Shown in pieces: positions 43,417-53,227 of a stretch of 59,148 nt of DNA. Each line of letters starts with the position of its first letter. The stretch's first letter is position 1. The notes under the pieces were generated by a model, which saw only the letters and a list, made by a program, of their open reading frames with translations, had not been told where the DNA came from and did not search any database. Origin of the DNA: TTA-H9 sp002071415 (GTDB lineage: Bacteria > Bacteroidota > Bacteroidia > Bacteroidales > TTA-H9); NCBI GenBank assembly GCA_035411425.1, contig DAONSX010000007.1, positions 1 to 59,148 of the forward strand, written 5' to 3'. The translations under genes and the position numbers were made by a program.

Positions 43417-44913
43417 TTACGGAATTGCTTCATTAGCATCTATTTCATTCTGTGGAATGGGGAAATAACGGTTATTTTCGTATGAAAATCCACTGCCAAG
43501 AGCTTCTTCTGCGGTTTGCTTTCCCCAGCGCATGAGGTCGAAATAGCGATGAAACTCTTGGGCGAGTTCTACTCTGCGTTCATGGCGAATGGCGTTACGA
43601 AGCAGATGTTGATCGGTAGTAGTCACATTGGGAAGAAGATCGGCAGGAGGATTGCCGCTGGTAAAACTGTTCCGCGCTCTTGCACGTACCTTGTTCAGGT
43701 TAGCCAGAGCCGAATCGGTTTGATTCAATTCATTGAAAGCCTCGGCTTTCATCAATAAAACATCGGCATATCTCATGTAAATGTAATTAAGGCCACCATC
43801 GCCTTTTACCGCAATAGGAACTTCCGACAGAGGTTGCTGATGTTTTTTGGTTAAATAACCCGTGGGAGACCATGAAGCCTGGAATGGTTCTCCGTTAAGC
43901 CATGGAATTCCATCGCGGCCAATACTTATGTCGAGCCTTGGATCGGGAGTTTGATTGGAAGCCTTCTCGAATTCATTCACCAGCGAAGTGGTAGGCGCAT
44001 TGAAATAATAACCTCCTTCTGATGCAGGTGCAAACCATTGATTGAGAACATTTCCGATAAAAGGTATCTGGTCAGATAGATGTTGTATCTCAAAAATGGA
44101 TTCTACACCATTTTCGTGGGATAGTTTGAAAAGATTGGCATAATTGGTCTCGAGTCCATAAATCCCTAAGGCCTCGAGTTGATGGAAATAATCTATTGCC
44201 AGAGCCCACTGTTGTTGATACAGTGCTGCCTTGCCTAACATGGCCAGAGCGGCTCCCTTGCTTACTCTGCCTTTCTCGGAACTGCCATACGAAACAGGCA
44301 GAACGGCTGCTGCCTCAGTTAAATCGGTCTGAATTTGCTGATAAATAGTACTAATCTCTGACAGAGGTACATTGATGGCTTCAGGAGTATCCTGAGGCAA
44401 AAGTTTTAAGGGTACCTTTCCAAAGATGTTGACCAGTAAGAAATAATTATAAGCCCTGATGAACTTCGCTTCGCCGATGATACGTTGTTTGAGGGTTTCA
44501 TCCATTTTTACGCCGGGTACTTTATTGATTACATTATTAGCTCTCGATACCCCTTCGTATAAAAATGTCCAGTAATTATTGATGATGCCGTTATTACGGT
44601 CGACGGTAAATTCGTCTATATAGGTAATTTCTGCCTGATCGCCAGGATTGCCTCCTTTTACGGCATCATCCGAGGCCACATCTCCAAAGACCCATATCGC
44701 ATTATTGAAGCTGGTAAAGGCAATGGCATTGTAAACACCGGTGAGAGCCTGCAAGGCTTGTTTGTCATTCTGATAGAATGTCTGGCTGCTAAATTCTCCT
44801 TTCAGTTCTTCATCAAGAAAATCTTTTGTGCAGGATATGGGAAGAAGGCTCAAGGTGGCTATTAACAGAAGTCCGCTACCGATATGTTTGAATTGATTTA
44901 TATTGATTTTCAT
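43417..44913 (-). CDS. SusD/RagB-family glycan-binding lipoprotein
   Basis: 498 residues. Lipobox PISC (Cys28) followed by TKDFLDEEL; N-terminal TPR-like part (GVYNAIAFTSFNNA, YWTFLYEGVSRANNVINKV, GEAKFIRAYNYFLLVNIFG) and the C-terminal SusD signature (YMRYADVLLMKAEAFNEL, ERRVELAQEFHRYFDLMRWG). It forms the lid of the SusC channel on the cell surface. Starts 14 bp after SusC ends. Confidence 0.95.
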   Translation of the reverse strand: MKININQFKHIGSGLLLIATLSLLPISCTKDFLDEELKGEFSSQTFYQNDKQALQALTGVYNAIAFTSFNNAIWVFGDVASDDAVKGGNPGDQAEITYIDEFTVDRNNGIINNYWTFLYEGVSRANNVINKVPGVKMDETLKQRIIGEAKFIRAYNYFLLVNIFGKVPLKLLPQDTPEAINVPLSEISTIYQQIQTDLTEAAAVLPVSYGSSEKGRVSKGAALAMLGKAALYQQQWALAIDYFHQLEALGIYGLETNYANLFKLSHENGVESIFEIQHLSDQIPFIGNVLNQWFAPASEGGYYFNAPTTSLVNEFEKASNQTPDPRLDISIGRDGIPWLNGEPFQASWSPTGYLTKKHQQPLSEVPIAVKGDGGLNYIYMRYADVLLMKAEAFNELNQTDSALANLNKVRARARNSFTSGNPPADLLPNVTTTDQHLLRNAIRHERRVELAQEFHRYFDLMRWGKQTAEEALGSGFSYENNRYFPIPQNEIDANEAIP

Positions 44914-44927
44914 AATATTTCAATTTT

Positions 44928-47900
44928 TTAGATAGAAAGGTCTAAACCTAACATAATACTCATTGTCGAAGGATAAGTTCCCCAATCTATACCACTGGCT
45001 CTGTCACCTTCATTTTTCGAGTTGTCGCTGACGGTCATTTCCGGGTCGAGGCCAGGATAGGAGGTAATGGTGAAAAGATTGCTTGCCGAAAGATAGATTC
45101 TTGCTTTGGTAAAGCCTAAGAAGTTAAGTGTTTCTTTGGGAAGGGTGTATCCAATCTGAATATTTTTCAATCGGAGATAGGAACCGTCTTCGAGGAAACG
45201 TGAGGAAGGTCGTGCATTATTCGATTTTGCAGTCCATGACGGACGGGGTTGAGTATTCGAAGTCCCCTCGCCCGTCCAGCGATTGTCGAAATAACGCTGA
45301 GTAACAGGGAAGCCACGATAAAAGCCCTCGATATCCTGATTGATTTGAATGTATATTTTGTTTCCGGCTACGCCCTGCAGAAATATTCCCATGTCCCATT
45401 GACGCCATTGGCCATTAAAGCTAATGCCGCCACTGAATTTGGGAATAGCACTGCCTAAAAATACTCTGTCTTCGTTGGTAATCTTTCCATCTTTATTCTG
45501 ATCTACAAACTTCACATCACCGGGGTGGATATTGTTTCCTTGAAAAGCCGAAAGAATTATCTCGGTTTCATTTTGGAAAATACCGTCCATTTCGAGAAGA
45601 TAAAAAGCTCCAATGGGTTGTCCTTCAGTAGTATAGGTAGCGTATACACCCGATTCGACTCTACCACCAATCAGAGGGGCATTCAGTTTTCTTACTTCAT
45701 TATGCAAATAAGTAAGATTACCGCCTATATTGTAGCTCCATTCGTTGCCGGCTTTGCGATAACTGGCTTCGAGTTCGAGGCCGGTGTTCAATACCGAACC
45801 ATTATTAATCCAAGGGGAAGAGGCATAACCCGCCGAAGGAGGATAAGACGCCTTTACAAGCATATCATCGGTAATTTTATAGAAATAATCCAGTGAAATT
45901 GCCAGAGCACCTTTCCAGAATTCGGCATCTATGCCAGCATTATATTGATAACTCGTTTCCCATTTCAGTTTTTCATTTCCCAGAGCGGTTTGAGCATAGC
46001 CGCTACTTACGATTTCACCGAAAGGATAATTATAATAGGGTGATATCCTGTCGGAATAGGCATAAAGGCCGATTTCTTGATTGCCTATGGCTCCATAGCC
46101 CAGCCTTAGTTTCAGGTTTTCGAGCCAATCCACGTTCTTCAGGAAGGCTTCCTGTTTGAGAAGCCACCCTGCCGAGAGGCTATAGAAATTTCCCCATTGA
46201 TTGTCGCCTGTAAAACGCGAGGTTCCATCTCTACGAAGCGTACCCGATAAATAATATTTCCCCTTGAAATCATAACTTACTCGTCCGAAAAATGAGAGAA
46301 GGGAAGAAGCATATTCACTCTCCGAAACCGTTTTGGTGCCTTGTCCATTCCCTATATAAATCAGGTTCGATTCCTGAACTGGGAAATCAGAATCGCTGGC
46401 ATTGAGATATCTTCCCGAATTATGAATAGCTTCGAACCCACCCATAGCACTAAAATGATGATTTTCACCAAATTGAGTTTCATAATTCAACACACTGTTC
46501 AGCGTCCAATTAGTAGCACGCTGACTTACGATACTTAGATTATTTTTGGCGTTGATTCGGTTGAATGTACCCCAGGTAGGATTAAACCACCGTGTAAAGT
46601 TATTGCCATAATCTATCCCAAAATTGGTATTCCATTCGAGTTTTTCCGAGAACTTCACCGTAGCGAAGGTTTTTCCTAAAAAATTGTCTTCGTTAAGTGT
46701 ATGGTCATTAAGGGCTGCCATGCCAATAGGATTATAACCATCGCCTAAGAAACTGTCGTAAATCTGATCTCCGAAATATTCGGCTGGACGATCTACCCAT
46801 CTACCATCGGGAAACTTGATCGGGATGGCCGGATTACGGAAAAAGGCATAGCGTATAACGCTTCCACCATTGCCACCGTAGCCATCTCCCGAACTTCCAA
46901 TGATATCGGTTTTCGAATGCCCAACTATCATGCTCATGCCAGTTTTTAACCATGGGAAAATCTCCGTCTCGAGACTCAAATGCGATGAAACTCTTGTATA
47001 TCCAGTATTTTCGATGACTCCTCTCTGGTCGAAGAAGTTACCCGACATAAAATAGCTCGTTTTACCTGTGGATCCCGAATAGCTGAGTTCGTGAGAGTTG
47101 ATAGGAGCAATCCGAAAAAGTTCTTCCAGATAATTGATATCGACAAAATTGGCTGCAAGTTGTGGCGTAATCAAGACACGCTGGAGACCTTCGGGCAAAT
47201 ATTTATTGTCGTTGGTCGCAGCTTCATTATAAATGGTGATATAATCCGCTGTATTGACCATTTTCGGAATATGCCCTACGGCCTGAACTCCACTTTGACC
47301 ATGATACTGAAGCACAGGTTTGCCTTCTTTGCCTTTTTTGGTAGTAATCAATATGATACCATTATTGGCTCGAGCTCCATAAATAGCTGCCGAAGAGGCA
47401 TCCTTGAGTATGGTGATGTTTTCGATATCGCCGGGTGCAATCACATTCAAAGCATCGGCAGTAGGAATGCCATCCACAATGTAAAGTGGATCGTTACTCG
47501 AGTTGATGGAACCTATACCTCGAATTCTTACCGAAACACCTTCGCCTGGTGCTCCGGTATTTTGAGTAACCTGTACACCTGCGGCAGCTCCCTGTAAGGC
47601 CTGATCGATACCCGCTACAGGTAAACGGGTAAGCTCTTGAGTCCCTACCTTCGAGATTGCTCCCAGAACATTACGTTTCTTGGTTGTGCCGTAACCAATC
47701 ACTACCAGTTCCTCGAGCATCACCTGCGAAGGTTCCAGCTTAATATCGAGAACCTTCTGATTCTGGAAGACAACCTCCTGAGTGTTGTATCCAACAAAAG
47801 AGAAAACAATCACTGCTTGAGGCTTCAGAGCGGCCGATTCCAAAACGTATTTACCGTTAACATCCGATACTGTGCCAATTGTGGTTCCTTTGATGTAGAT

Positions 47901-48023
47901 GGTTACACCCGGTAAGGCCTCACCACTTTTGGCATCCGTCACTTTCCCTTCTATACGGTTTTGGGCCAGAATAAAAGAAGAAGTTGTTAACAAAATGACC
48001 ATGAAAAGTAATAGTCGTTTCAT
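44928..48023 (-). CDS. SusC/RagA-family TonB-linked outer-membrane transporter
   Basis: 1031 residues. Signal peptide (about 1-20), carboxypeptidase-regulatory-like domain (about 23-100), TonB box region and plug (EELVVIGYGTTKKRNVLGAI, SVRIRGIGSINSSNDPLYIV, GIILITTKKG), then the 22-strand barrel with the SusC C-terminal motif (RLKNIQIGYTLPKE, ARIYLSASNLFTIT). It imports oligosaccharides with SusD. No anti-sigma domain is present, so it is not a self-signalling receptor. Central gene of the PUL. Confidence 0.95.
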   Translation of the reverse strand: MKRLLLFMVILLTTSSFILAQNRIEGKVTDAKSGEALPGVTIYIKGTTIGTVSDVNGKYVLESAALKPQAVIVFSFVGYNTQEVVFQNQKVLDIKLEPSQVMLEELVVIGYGTTKKRNVLGAISKVGTQELTRLPVAGIDQALQGAAAGVQVTQNTGAPGEGVSVRIRGIGSINSSNDPLYIVDGIPTADALNVIAPGDIENITILKDASSAAIYGARANNGIILITTKKGKEGKPVLQYHGQSGVQAVGHIPKMVNTADYITIYNEAATNDNKYLPEGLQRVLITPQLAANFVDINYLEELFRIAPINSHELSYSGSTGKTSYFMSGNFFDQRGVIENTGYTRVSSHLSLETEIFPWLKTGMSMIVGHSKTDIIGSSGDGYGGNGGSVIRYAFFRNPAIPIKFPDGRWVDRPAEYFGDQIYDSFLGDGYNPIGMAALNDHTLNEDNFLGKTFATVKFSEKLEWNTNFGIDYGNNFTRWFNPTWGTFNRINAKNNLSIVSQRATNWTLNSVLNYETQFGENHHFSAMGGFEAIHNSGRYLNASDSDFPVQESNLIYIGNGQGTKTVSESEYASSLLSFFGRVSYDFKGKYYLSGTLRRDGTSRFTGDNQWGNFYSLSAGWLLKQEAFLKNVDWLENLKLRLGYGAIGNQEIGLYAYSDRISPYYNYPFGEIVSSGYAQTALGNEKLKWETSYQYNAGIDAEFWKGALAISLDYFYKITDDMLVKASYPPSAGYASSPWINNGSVLNTGLELEASYRKAGNEWSYNIGGNLTYLHNEVRKLNAPLIGGRVESGVYATYTTEGQPIGAFYLLEMDGIFQNETEIILSAFQGNNIHPGDVKFVDQNKDGKITNEDRVFLGSAIPKFSGGISFNGQWRQWDMGIFLQGVAGNKIYIQINQDIEGFYRGFPVTQRYFDNRWTGEGTSNTQPRPSWTAKSNNARPSSRFLEDGSYLRLKNIQIGYTLPKETLNFLGFTKARIYLSASNLFTITSYPGLDPEMTVSDNSKNEGDRASGIDWGTYPSTMSIMLGLDLSI

Positions 48024-48037
48024 AAGAATAGATTTTT

Positions 48038-49774
48038 TTATTTCCAGCTAACAATTTTGTCGTTACACCATATTTTATGATTTGAGAATTTAATCTTCGA
48101 CATAGAAGGCAACTCTGCAATCAAAAGAGCAGTGTGTGCGGGAATTTCTAATTTGACAGCACCCTCGCCATTTCTGCAAATATAATTTCGAGAGAGAATA
48201 TCAAAAAGATCAGAAGCAGTATCTATTGAATAATTTATTTCACGATTTTCAAGATATGGGTTATAGATCAGATAAACCGGGAAATCATTGTCTCCATAAA
48301 AGTCGGTAGCATTGCAGTTAAGACGTAATATACCTTCTATGTCGGTTTTGTTGACGATAGCCCCATAAATTCCAGCCACAGCCGAACTATAGAGGCTAAA
48401 CATGGATTCTTCGGGTTGACCTGGTGCCCATTTGGGCCCATCTCCAAGGGCTACGGGAGTAATTCCCTTGAGTTCAGGTTTCCCATAGTCATCGTGCTTG
48501 CGTAGCCCTTCATAAGCGATGATTCCTTTAGTAATGTCTTTTTTATTGCTGAGCCATTGATGTTGCTCATCCATCTGATCGGGATAAAAAAGACGAGCAG
48601 CATTGACTGCATTGAGCAGATATTTTGCTATAGCCCTTGCGTACTGAGGATCGTATTTTACCATAGGAAGCAGAGGCCATGCCATGACCACAGAATTCAT
48701 CAAAAAAGCATACCCTCCTCCATCGGTGATACTGCCCTGAAGTCCATATACATCGTAATCGCCCCATTTTTCAGCAATTACACCCCATCCATATCTTCCA
48801 TCGGTAGATTGGCAGCCATCGAAAATATGATTGAGAATTTTTTCGACATCGAAATTTTGACCTTGTTCTGCATTGAGACGAGCGGCCGTGTAAGCTCCAA
48901 ATGGAAGAAGGATTTCGTAAAACCTGCTTTCTTTCTGATTATCGAGAGCTTTGCATGCACTTATGGCACCTTGAAGATATTTCGTATCTCCGAATTTCTT
49001 GTAAGCCGAATAGAGTACCCATGCATGGCCACCGGCTGCATCCTGCTGAAATGGGATATTGTTACGCATGGGTTTCATCCTTCCATAATCAAAGTAGGAA
49101 TAATCGTAACATCCGTTCAAAATGCTATCGGCCTGATAAAATTTATTGGCCACACTTCTCATTATCTCGTCGTTTCTCTGAACATGAGGGAAAAGTGCAG
49201 CAACGCTATAATACAAGACATTTGGGTAAACATCGTACCACCAATCCCTGCCATAGCCTCCACCTAGATGAGCCATGTCGGGATGGGTGTTGTTCATCAC
49301 TATGTTCCATCCGTTATCGCGATTGAAGTAATTTTGCGCCAATTCAACGTAATTATAGCCATTCTGATTGGTTTTGTCGATTCCAATAAGGCCGGCACTC
49401 AATAAGGCTGGAAGTGTAACAAGTGCTTCGTGAAACTCACCTCCATTTTTCGATGAGCCCTGACGAGCATCTCCTATAGCCGTATATATTCCGTAAGTAT
49501 TCTGAGGAAAATTCCGATGGTTCGTATCCCACCAGATATAAGGAGCAAACGGAGTGGTAGCCTCGAAATCGAAGACAAGACTATCGAATTGTCTGGCTTT
49601 TTCTCCCCAATCGATAATGGAAAGAGGTTGTGGCAAATCGGGCATCTGTTCAATTCTTACAATGCTTTTTTGGAGCAAAGGTGCAGGCTTCTGCTGTGTA
49701 CAAGCAATGGTCAGAACTATGAGCAACAGAGCGATACAGGAATTTCCAAAATAAATCGTTTTTAATTTCTTCAT
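48038..49774 (-). CDS. PUL lipoprotein of unrecognised helical family (possible glycan-active enzyme)
   Basis: 578 residues. Lipobox TIAC (Cys25). Motifs shared with residues 27-560 of the protein at 39064-42162: RIEQMPDLP, LIGIDKTNQNGYNYV, GRDWWYDVYPNVLYY, GGHAWVLYSAY, KWGDYDVYGLQG, GGYAFLMNS, KYDPQYARA. The many helices and Trp/Tyr/Asp-rich motifs suggest an (alpha/alpha) toroid as in many glycoside hydrolases and lyases. I do not recognise a CAZy family. Placed between an MFS transporter (4-bp overlap) and SusC (14 bp), it probably acts on the glycan in the periplasm or on the surface. Confidence 0.75.
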   Translation of the reverse strand: MKKLKTIYFGNSCIALLLIVLTIACTQQKPAPLLQKSIVRIEQMPDLPQPLSIIDWGEKARQFDSLVFDFEATTPFAPYIWWDTNHRNFPQNTYGIYTAIGDARQGSSKNGGEFHEALVTLPALLSAGLIGIDKTNQNGYNYVELAQNYFNRDNGWNIVMNNTHPDMAHLGGGYGRDWWYDVYPNVLYYSVAALFPHVQRNDEIMRSVANKFYQADSILNGCYDYSYFDYGRMKPMRNNIPFQQDAAGGHAWVLYSAYKKFGDTKYLQGAISACKALDNQKESRFYEILLPFGAYTAARLNAEQGQNFDVEKILNHIFDGCQSTDGRYGWGVIAEKWGDYDVYGLQGSITDGGGYAFLMNSVVMAWPLLPMVKYDPQYARAIAKYLLNAVNAARLFYPDQMDEQHQWLSNKKDITKGIIAYEGLRKHDDYGKPELKGITPVALGDGPKWAPGQPEESMFSLYSSAVAGIYGAIVNKTDIEGILRLNCNATDFYGDNDFPVYLIYNPYLENREINYSIDTASDLFDILSRNYICRNGEGAVKLEIPAHTALLIAELPSMSKIKFSNHKIWCNDKIVSWK

Positions 49775-51021
49775 AGGGGTTGATAAGATTTTTTCATGAT
49801 TGTTTTAGCCAGAGGAATAGACAACATTTGAATGGCAGCTACAATAATGAGTGACCATCTTAAGGCAAATACTTCCGAAACCATGAGAGCCAGCAGGATG
49901 AATATCCCCAAACCTATGACTCTGCCAATGTACAGCCCAAATTCATGATTCAGAATGTAAGCATAAGGATTACGGTTTTCTTTAACCGAAACCACATCGA
50001 TTACTTTCATCATCGTGGGATAATAAGCCAGATCGTGAAGAGGCTGAAAAACAACCTTACAAAGTATAAACACGATTACACCAGTGGCTGATAGCAGAAT
50101 TCCATTGACGATGGTTCCCAGCAAGAAAACGCTTAATCCCACCGAAAAAACCGCCAGACGATGTTTGGGTTGAGTAAACCGTCCTAAAAGATACACAATC
50201 AACGCAGTGAGCCCTCCGCTAATCCCCTGAATCAATCCCAACGACCCTTCTTTCCCAACATAACGCATGATGAGCATGGCTGGTGCAGTAACTAAAAAAC
50301 CCTGCACCAATCCCTTCAATGCTGCCAGCACAATTTGTAAATTCCACAAATTATGAAATTTCAAATAGAAGAATTCTTTCTGGGCTGGATTTGTATAATG
50401 GCCCCTCGCCAAGGATATACAAGCCAAAATAGTTATTGCAAAAACAATTAAGGTAACGATTTGATATCCGGTTTGAATGCTAAAGGTTATGCTTCCTATC
50501 CTCATTCCATCGATACCGGCCAATATAGCGCCAATAATCAAGGGAACGATAATGTTCGAGAGGGTAAAGAAAAACGACTCCAATCCAAAGAAATAATTCC
50601 GGTTGGTATCCATGGTAGAGTTCAATGTCATCAGATAGCGATTAGTCCAGAAGAAACCCGAAGCTGCTCCAATGAGGAGACCTGCCAGAAAAAGCTGGGC
50701 CACACTCAGATGTTCGATTTGCATCATGCTAGCCATCACGAGCCCGCTCAGCAGAATACCGAATGAATAGAGATGAGCAATCTTAAAATGTTTCAGCAAA
50801 AAACCATTCGTGATGGAGGTGAGAATGATACCTGTGTACATAGCTAATTGAAACAGGGCTACATAAATGGTTTCGTTGTAAAAACGCATAATGTAGGCTG
50901 CCAGAAAAATTTCGACTACGGGAAGCACGAGGGAATATAACATGTTGGTTATCAACAAAACCCTCATGTTGTATGGCATCGAAAGAAAATGCTCGTATTC
51001 TATTTTGATCTTCTTCAGCAT
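49771..51021 (-). CDS. MFS transporter in the PUL
   Basis: 416 residues with about 12 membrane helices in two six-helix halves (NMRVLLITNMLYSLVLPVVEIFLA, GFFWTNRYLMTLNSTMDTN between halves, VSVKENRNPYAYILNHEFGLYIG near the end). Probable inner-membrane importer of the mono- or oligosaccharide released by the PUL, to be acted on by GH130. The substrate is unknown. It starts 14 bp after the GH130 gene and overlaps the next gene by 4 bp. Confidence 0.85.
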   Translation of the reverse strand: MLKKIKIEYEHFLSMPYNMRVLLITNMLYSLVLPVVEIFLAAYIMRFYNETIYVALFQLAMYTGIILTSITNGFLLKHFKIAHLYSFGILLSGLVMASMMQIEHLSVAQLFLAGLLIGAASGFFWTNRYLMTLNSTMDTNRNYFFGLESFFFTLSNIIVPLIIGAILAGIDGMRIGSITFSIQTGYQIVTLIVFAITILACISLARGHYTNPAQKEFFYLKFHNLWNLQIVLAALKGLVQGFLVTAPAMLIMRYVGKEGSLGLIQGISGGLTALIVYLLGRFTQPKHRLAVFSVGLSVFLLGTIVNGILLSATGVIVFILCKVVFQPLHDLAYYPTMMKVIDVVSVKENRNPYAYILNHEFGLYIGRVIGLGIFILLALMVSEVFALRWSLIIVAAIQMLSIPLAKTIMKKSYQPL

Positions 51022-51035
51022 ATTTTCGAATATGA

Positions 51036-52073
51036 TTACTTCAGCGTATTCATTATTTCAGAGATAGACAAAGTAGCGCCACAAATCACTTCATCACTGG
51101 CACCATAATACATCTTGATGGTATCACCTTCCACCAGATGGCCGTTGGTAAAAATTACATGACCAAAGAAACCCTTCAGTTCGTACTCCATTTCAGGCTG
51201 CATGATGGGTTCTTGACTTCTGGCCAGAACTTTCCATGGATATTTTTTATCGAGAAGAATTACTCCGAGACAGTATTCATTTTTTTCGTTTGCACCATGA
51301 TAGATTTCGAGCCAACCTTCAGGAGTGAGTATGGGCGAAGCGCCTGCTCCAATACGAGCCGAATCCCACATTCTTTCACGGGTTGTTGCTATACATCGAT
51401 GTTTTCCCCAATGAATCAAATCGGGAGACTCGGCAATCCAAAGATAATTTCCTCCTAACTCAGGACTACTGGGGCGATGAAAAGCATAATATATTCCGTC
51501 GATTTTTTGTTCGAAAATCGCACTGTCCTTGTTATGAGGTGGAAAAATCATCCCTTCACGCTGATAATCCTTCCAGTTTTGAGTAATTATCAAACCCACA
51601 CCTACACCATATCGCGAAACCTCGGTAAAAGTCAACGCATAGAAATCATCGAAAGTAGCTACCCGGCAATCTTCTATTCCAAACGATTCTAAAGGCCCTT
51701 GTCCCATGATGGAAGAATAACCTTCAGGTTCCATAAAATGTATCCCATCCTCCGAACAAACCAGTCGTAAATGCGACAGCGTTGTAAGATAATCGCTGCC
51801 TTTGTACCGTATTACCCTTGAATCATGGGCATCCAGATCGGTATCATCTTTTTGGAACGAAAGAATCTCGATTTTACCTTTATCGTTATAGACAGGAAAA
51901 GAAATCTTACCTTCTTCCTGTTTTGGACGTTCCGCAACCCTTAGTACCAACCATATCTTATCTTCATATCTAAATACGCCGGGATTCAATAAACAGGCAA
52001 CCTCCATGTCCGGCATAGATGGCTCGATATCTGAAGGACAAAGAAGTGGATTATTTTTAAATCGTTTCACCAT
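51036..52073 (-). CDS. GH130 family beta-mannoside phosphorylase or hydrolase
   Basis: 345 residues from the ATG at 52073 (a TTG at 52094 is in frame but overlaps the -7 box). Five-bladed propeller of GH130: NPGVFRYEDKIWLVLRVAER, DAHDSRVIRYKG, ESFGIEDCRVATFDD, FPPHNKDSAIFEQKIDGIYY, ARIGAGASPILTPEGW. No signal peptide, so it is cytosolic. GH130 enzymes cleave beta-mannosides, often beta-1,2 or beta-1,4-Man, by phosphorolysis or hydrolysis; which of the two holds here needs alignment of the phosphate-site Arg/His residues. First gene of the PUL operon. Confidence 0.9.
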   Translation of the reverse strand: MVKRFKNNPLLCPSDIEPSMPDMEVACLLNPGVFRYEDKIWLVLRVAERPKQEEGKISFPVYNDKGKIEILSFQKDDTDLDAHDSRVIRYKGSDYLTTLSHLRLVCSEDGIHFMEPEGYSSIMGQGPLESFGIEDCRVATFDDFYALTFTEVSRYGVGVGLIITQNWKDYQREGMIFPPHNKDSAIFEQKIDGIYYAFHRPSSPELGGNYLWIAESPDLIHWGKHRCIATTRERMWDSARIGAGASPILTPEGWLEIYHGANEKNEYCLGVILLDKKYPWKVLARSQEPIMQPEMEYELKGFFGHVIFTNGHLVEGDTIKMYYGASDEVICGATLSISEIMNTLK

Positions 52074-52091
52074 GGCTTGATTTGTTTTGCT

Positions 52092-52154
52092 CAAAATTAC
52101 TGATACTTTGTGCCAGAGCGTGTCCGCTCAGTAACATATTTTGTCCGTTATGTT
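52092..52154 (-). promoter_or_regulatory. PUL operon promoter with candidate operator
   Basis: Minus strand TAATTTTG (52092-52099) is the -7 box. Upstream lie two inverted repeats: GAGCG-TGTC-CGCTC (52116-52129) over the -33 position and AACATA-N10-TATGTT (52133-52154). TGTCCG occurs twice, at 52121 and 52142, 21 bases (two helix turns) apart. No -33 TTTG is seen, as expected for an activator-dependent promoter. Confidence 0.4.
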
Positions 52155-52379
52155 ATGAATTTTATTAGGAAGGTGGCAAGATTTCCAGGGTATGTGTTGC
52201 TTGGGGATACAGAGATTGTGGGATGAAAGGACTCCTATTAACAAGCAACTAATTCATTTTTAGCTTATTGACTTTTAACTTTCGGCTCTCTATACCCCAT
52301 CTACCATCCTCTGTCCTGTCTATTCTTAAATTAGGTTGGCCATTTTACAAATTCTGGTGTAGAATCGAGTGCCACTGCC

Positions 52380-53135
52380 CTAACTTTCCTCACAAAATTC
52401 ACGATAGCATTCCAAAATGGCCAGATACAGCTCGTAATCGGAAGATTGCAGAACAAATTCATCGGATAGATGGCAAAACTGCATGAATCTTTCTATGGTT
52501 TCTTGCTGGGTAATACCCGTGAGTTTTTTTATCAAATCATAGTTATATCGCTGGCTAACGGCTCTATTACGCTTGTCGTTTTCCAGTAAACGGGCTAACT
52601 TCCTCCTGCTTTTGCCTTCATGGCTAAAAATATTGTACAATGCAGTAATCGGACCATTCATTGTAATTCCAAAACCACTTTGGGGAATATTATATCCCAA
52701 GGGTATTTCCTTATTAAGTTGCAAATCAGCAGGTTGCTCCTCTTCATCGCCTTTCAGGTTCTCAAAGGCATATTTGAATTCTTCCCATGTTTTTGGAAAC
52801 GTAGTAATAACCACTTCTTTCAGTTCATATATCTTGTCCAACAGAACGATTTCAAGCCTATGATCGTAAAGTAAAGAAGATTCATTCAAGGAATAAACTC
52901 GGGTTGCATATCCTACATGACTGATAATGAGTGTGTCACCATATTTTAACGGCATCATGAAACGCCCTGCCGAATCGCTTACCGTTCCAGTTAAGTTGCG
53001 TAATAAAATAACATGCGCATAAGAAACAGGTTGATGATTGAGGTTGACAATATGTCCCTCGATGAAAATTTCTTGGGCTTTTACAGAGATACTCCATAAA
53101 GCCACTAAAAATAAAAAAAGCAGCACCTTTTTCAT
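52380..53135 (-). CDS. Secreted protein with carboxypeptidase-regulatory-like domain
   Basis: 251 residues. Signal peptide (KKVLLFLFLVALWSISVKA, cleaved near AQE), then a CarboxypepD_reg-like beta domain (about 22-105: IEGHIVNLNHQPVSYAHV, GTVSDSAGRFMMPLKYGD, ISHVGYATRVYSL). The remainder is helical with no recognised family. Similar proteins of Bacteroidota have an unknown envelope role. It lies 92 bp after the TonB-dependent receptor, so it could be read through from the riboswitch transcript. Confidence 0.75.
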   Translation of the reverse strand: MKKVLLFLFLVALWSISVKAQEIFIEGHIVNLNHQPVSYAHVILLRNLTGTVSDSAGRFMMPLKYGDTLIISHVGYATRVYSLNESSLLYDHRLEIVLLDKIYELKEVVITTFPKTWEEFKYAFENLKGDEEEQPADLQLNKEIPLGYNIPQSGFGITMNGPITALYNIFSHEGKSRRKLARLLENDKRNRAVSQRYNYDLIKKLTGITQQETIERFMQFCHLSDEFVLQSSDYELYLAILECYREFCEES

Positions 53136-53227
53136 GATGCTGCGAAATTATAACTTAATGAGGTACTTACATATATTAAAAGGTTAAAAAGTGTTAATTT
53201 TCAAAAAATTCGTCATTATTTATTTAT

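Noticed and set aside
43107..49765. Many plus-strand frames of 60-236 codons within the PUL
   Set aside because: All lie opposite the SusC, SusD, FIVAR-LamG and enzyme-like genes on the minus strand and show no motifs.
51036..52073. Calling the GH130 enzyme a specific beta-1,2-mannobiose phosphorylase
   Set aside because: The residues separating phosphorylases from hydrolases cannot be judged without an alignment.
4652..52154. Direct assignment of the HTCS as regulator of the GH130 PUL
   Set aside because: They are about 35 kb apart and the operator was not matched to a known HTCS site; kept only as a hypothesis.
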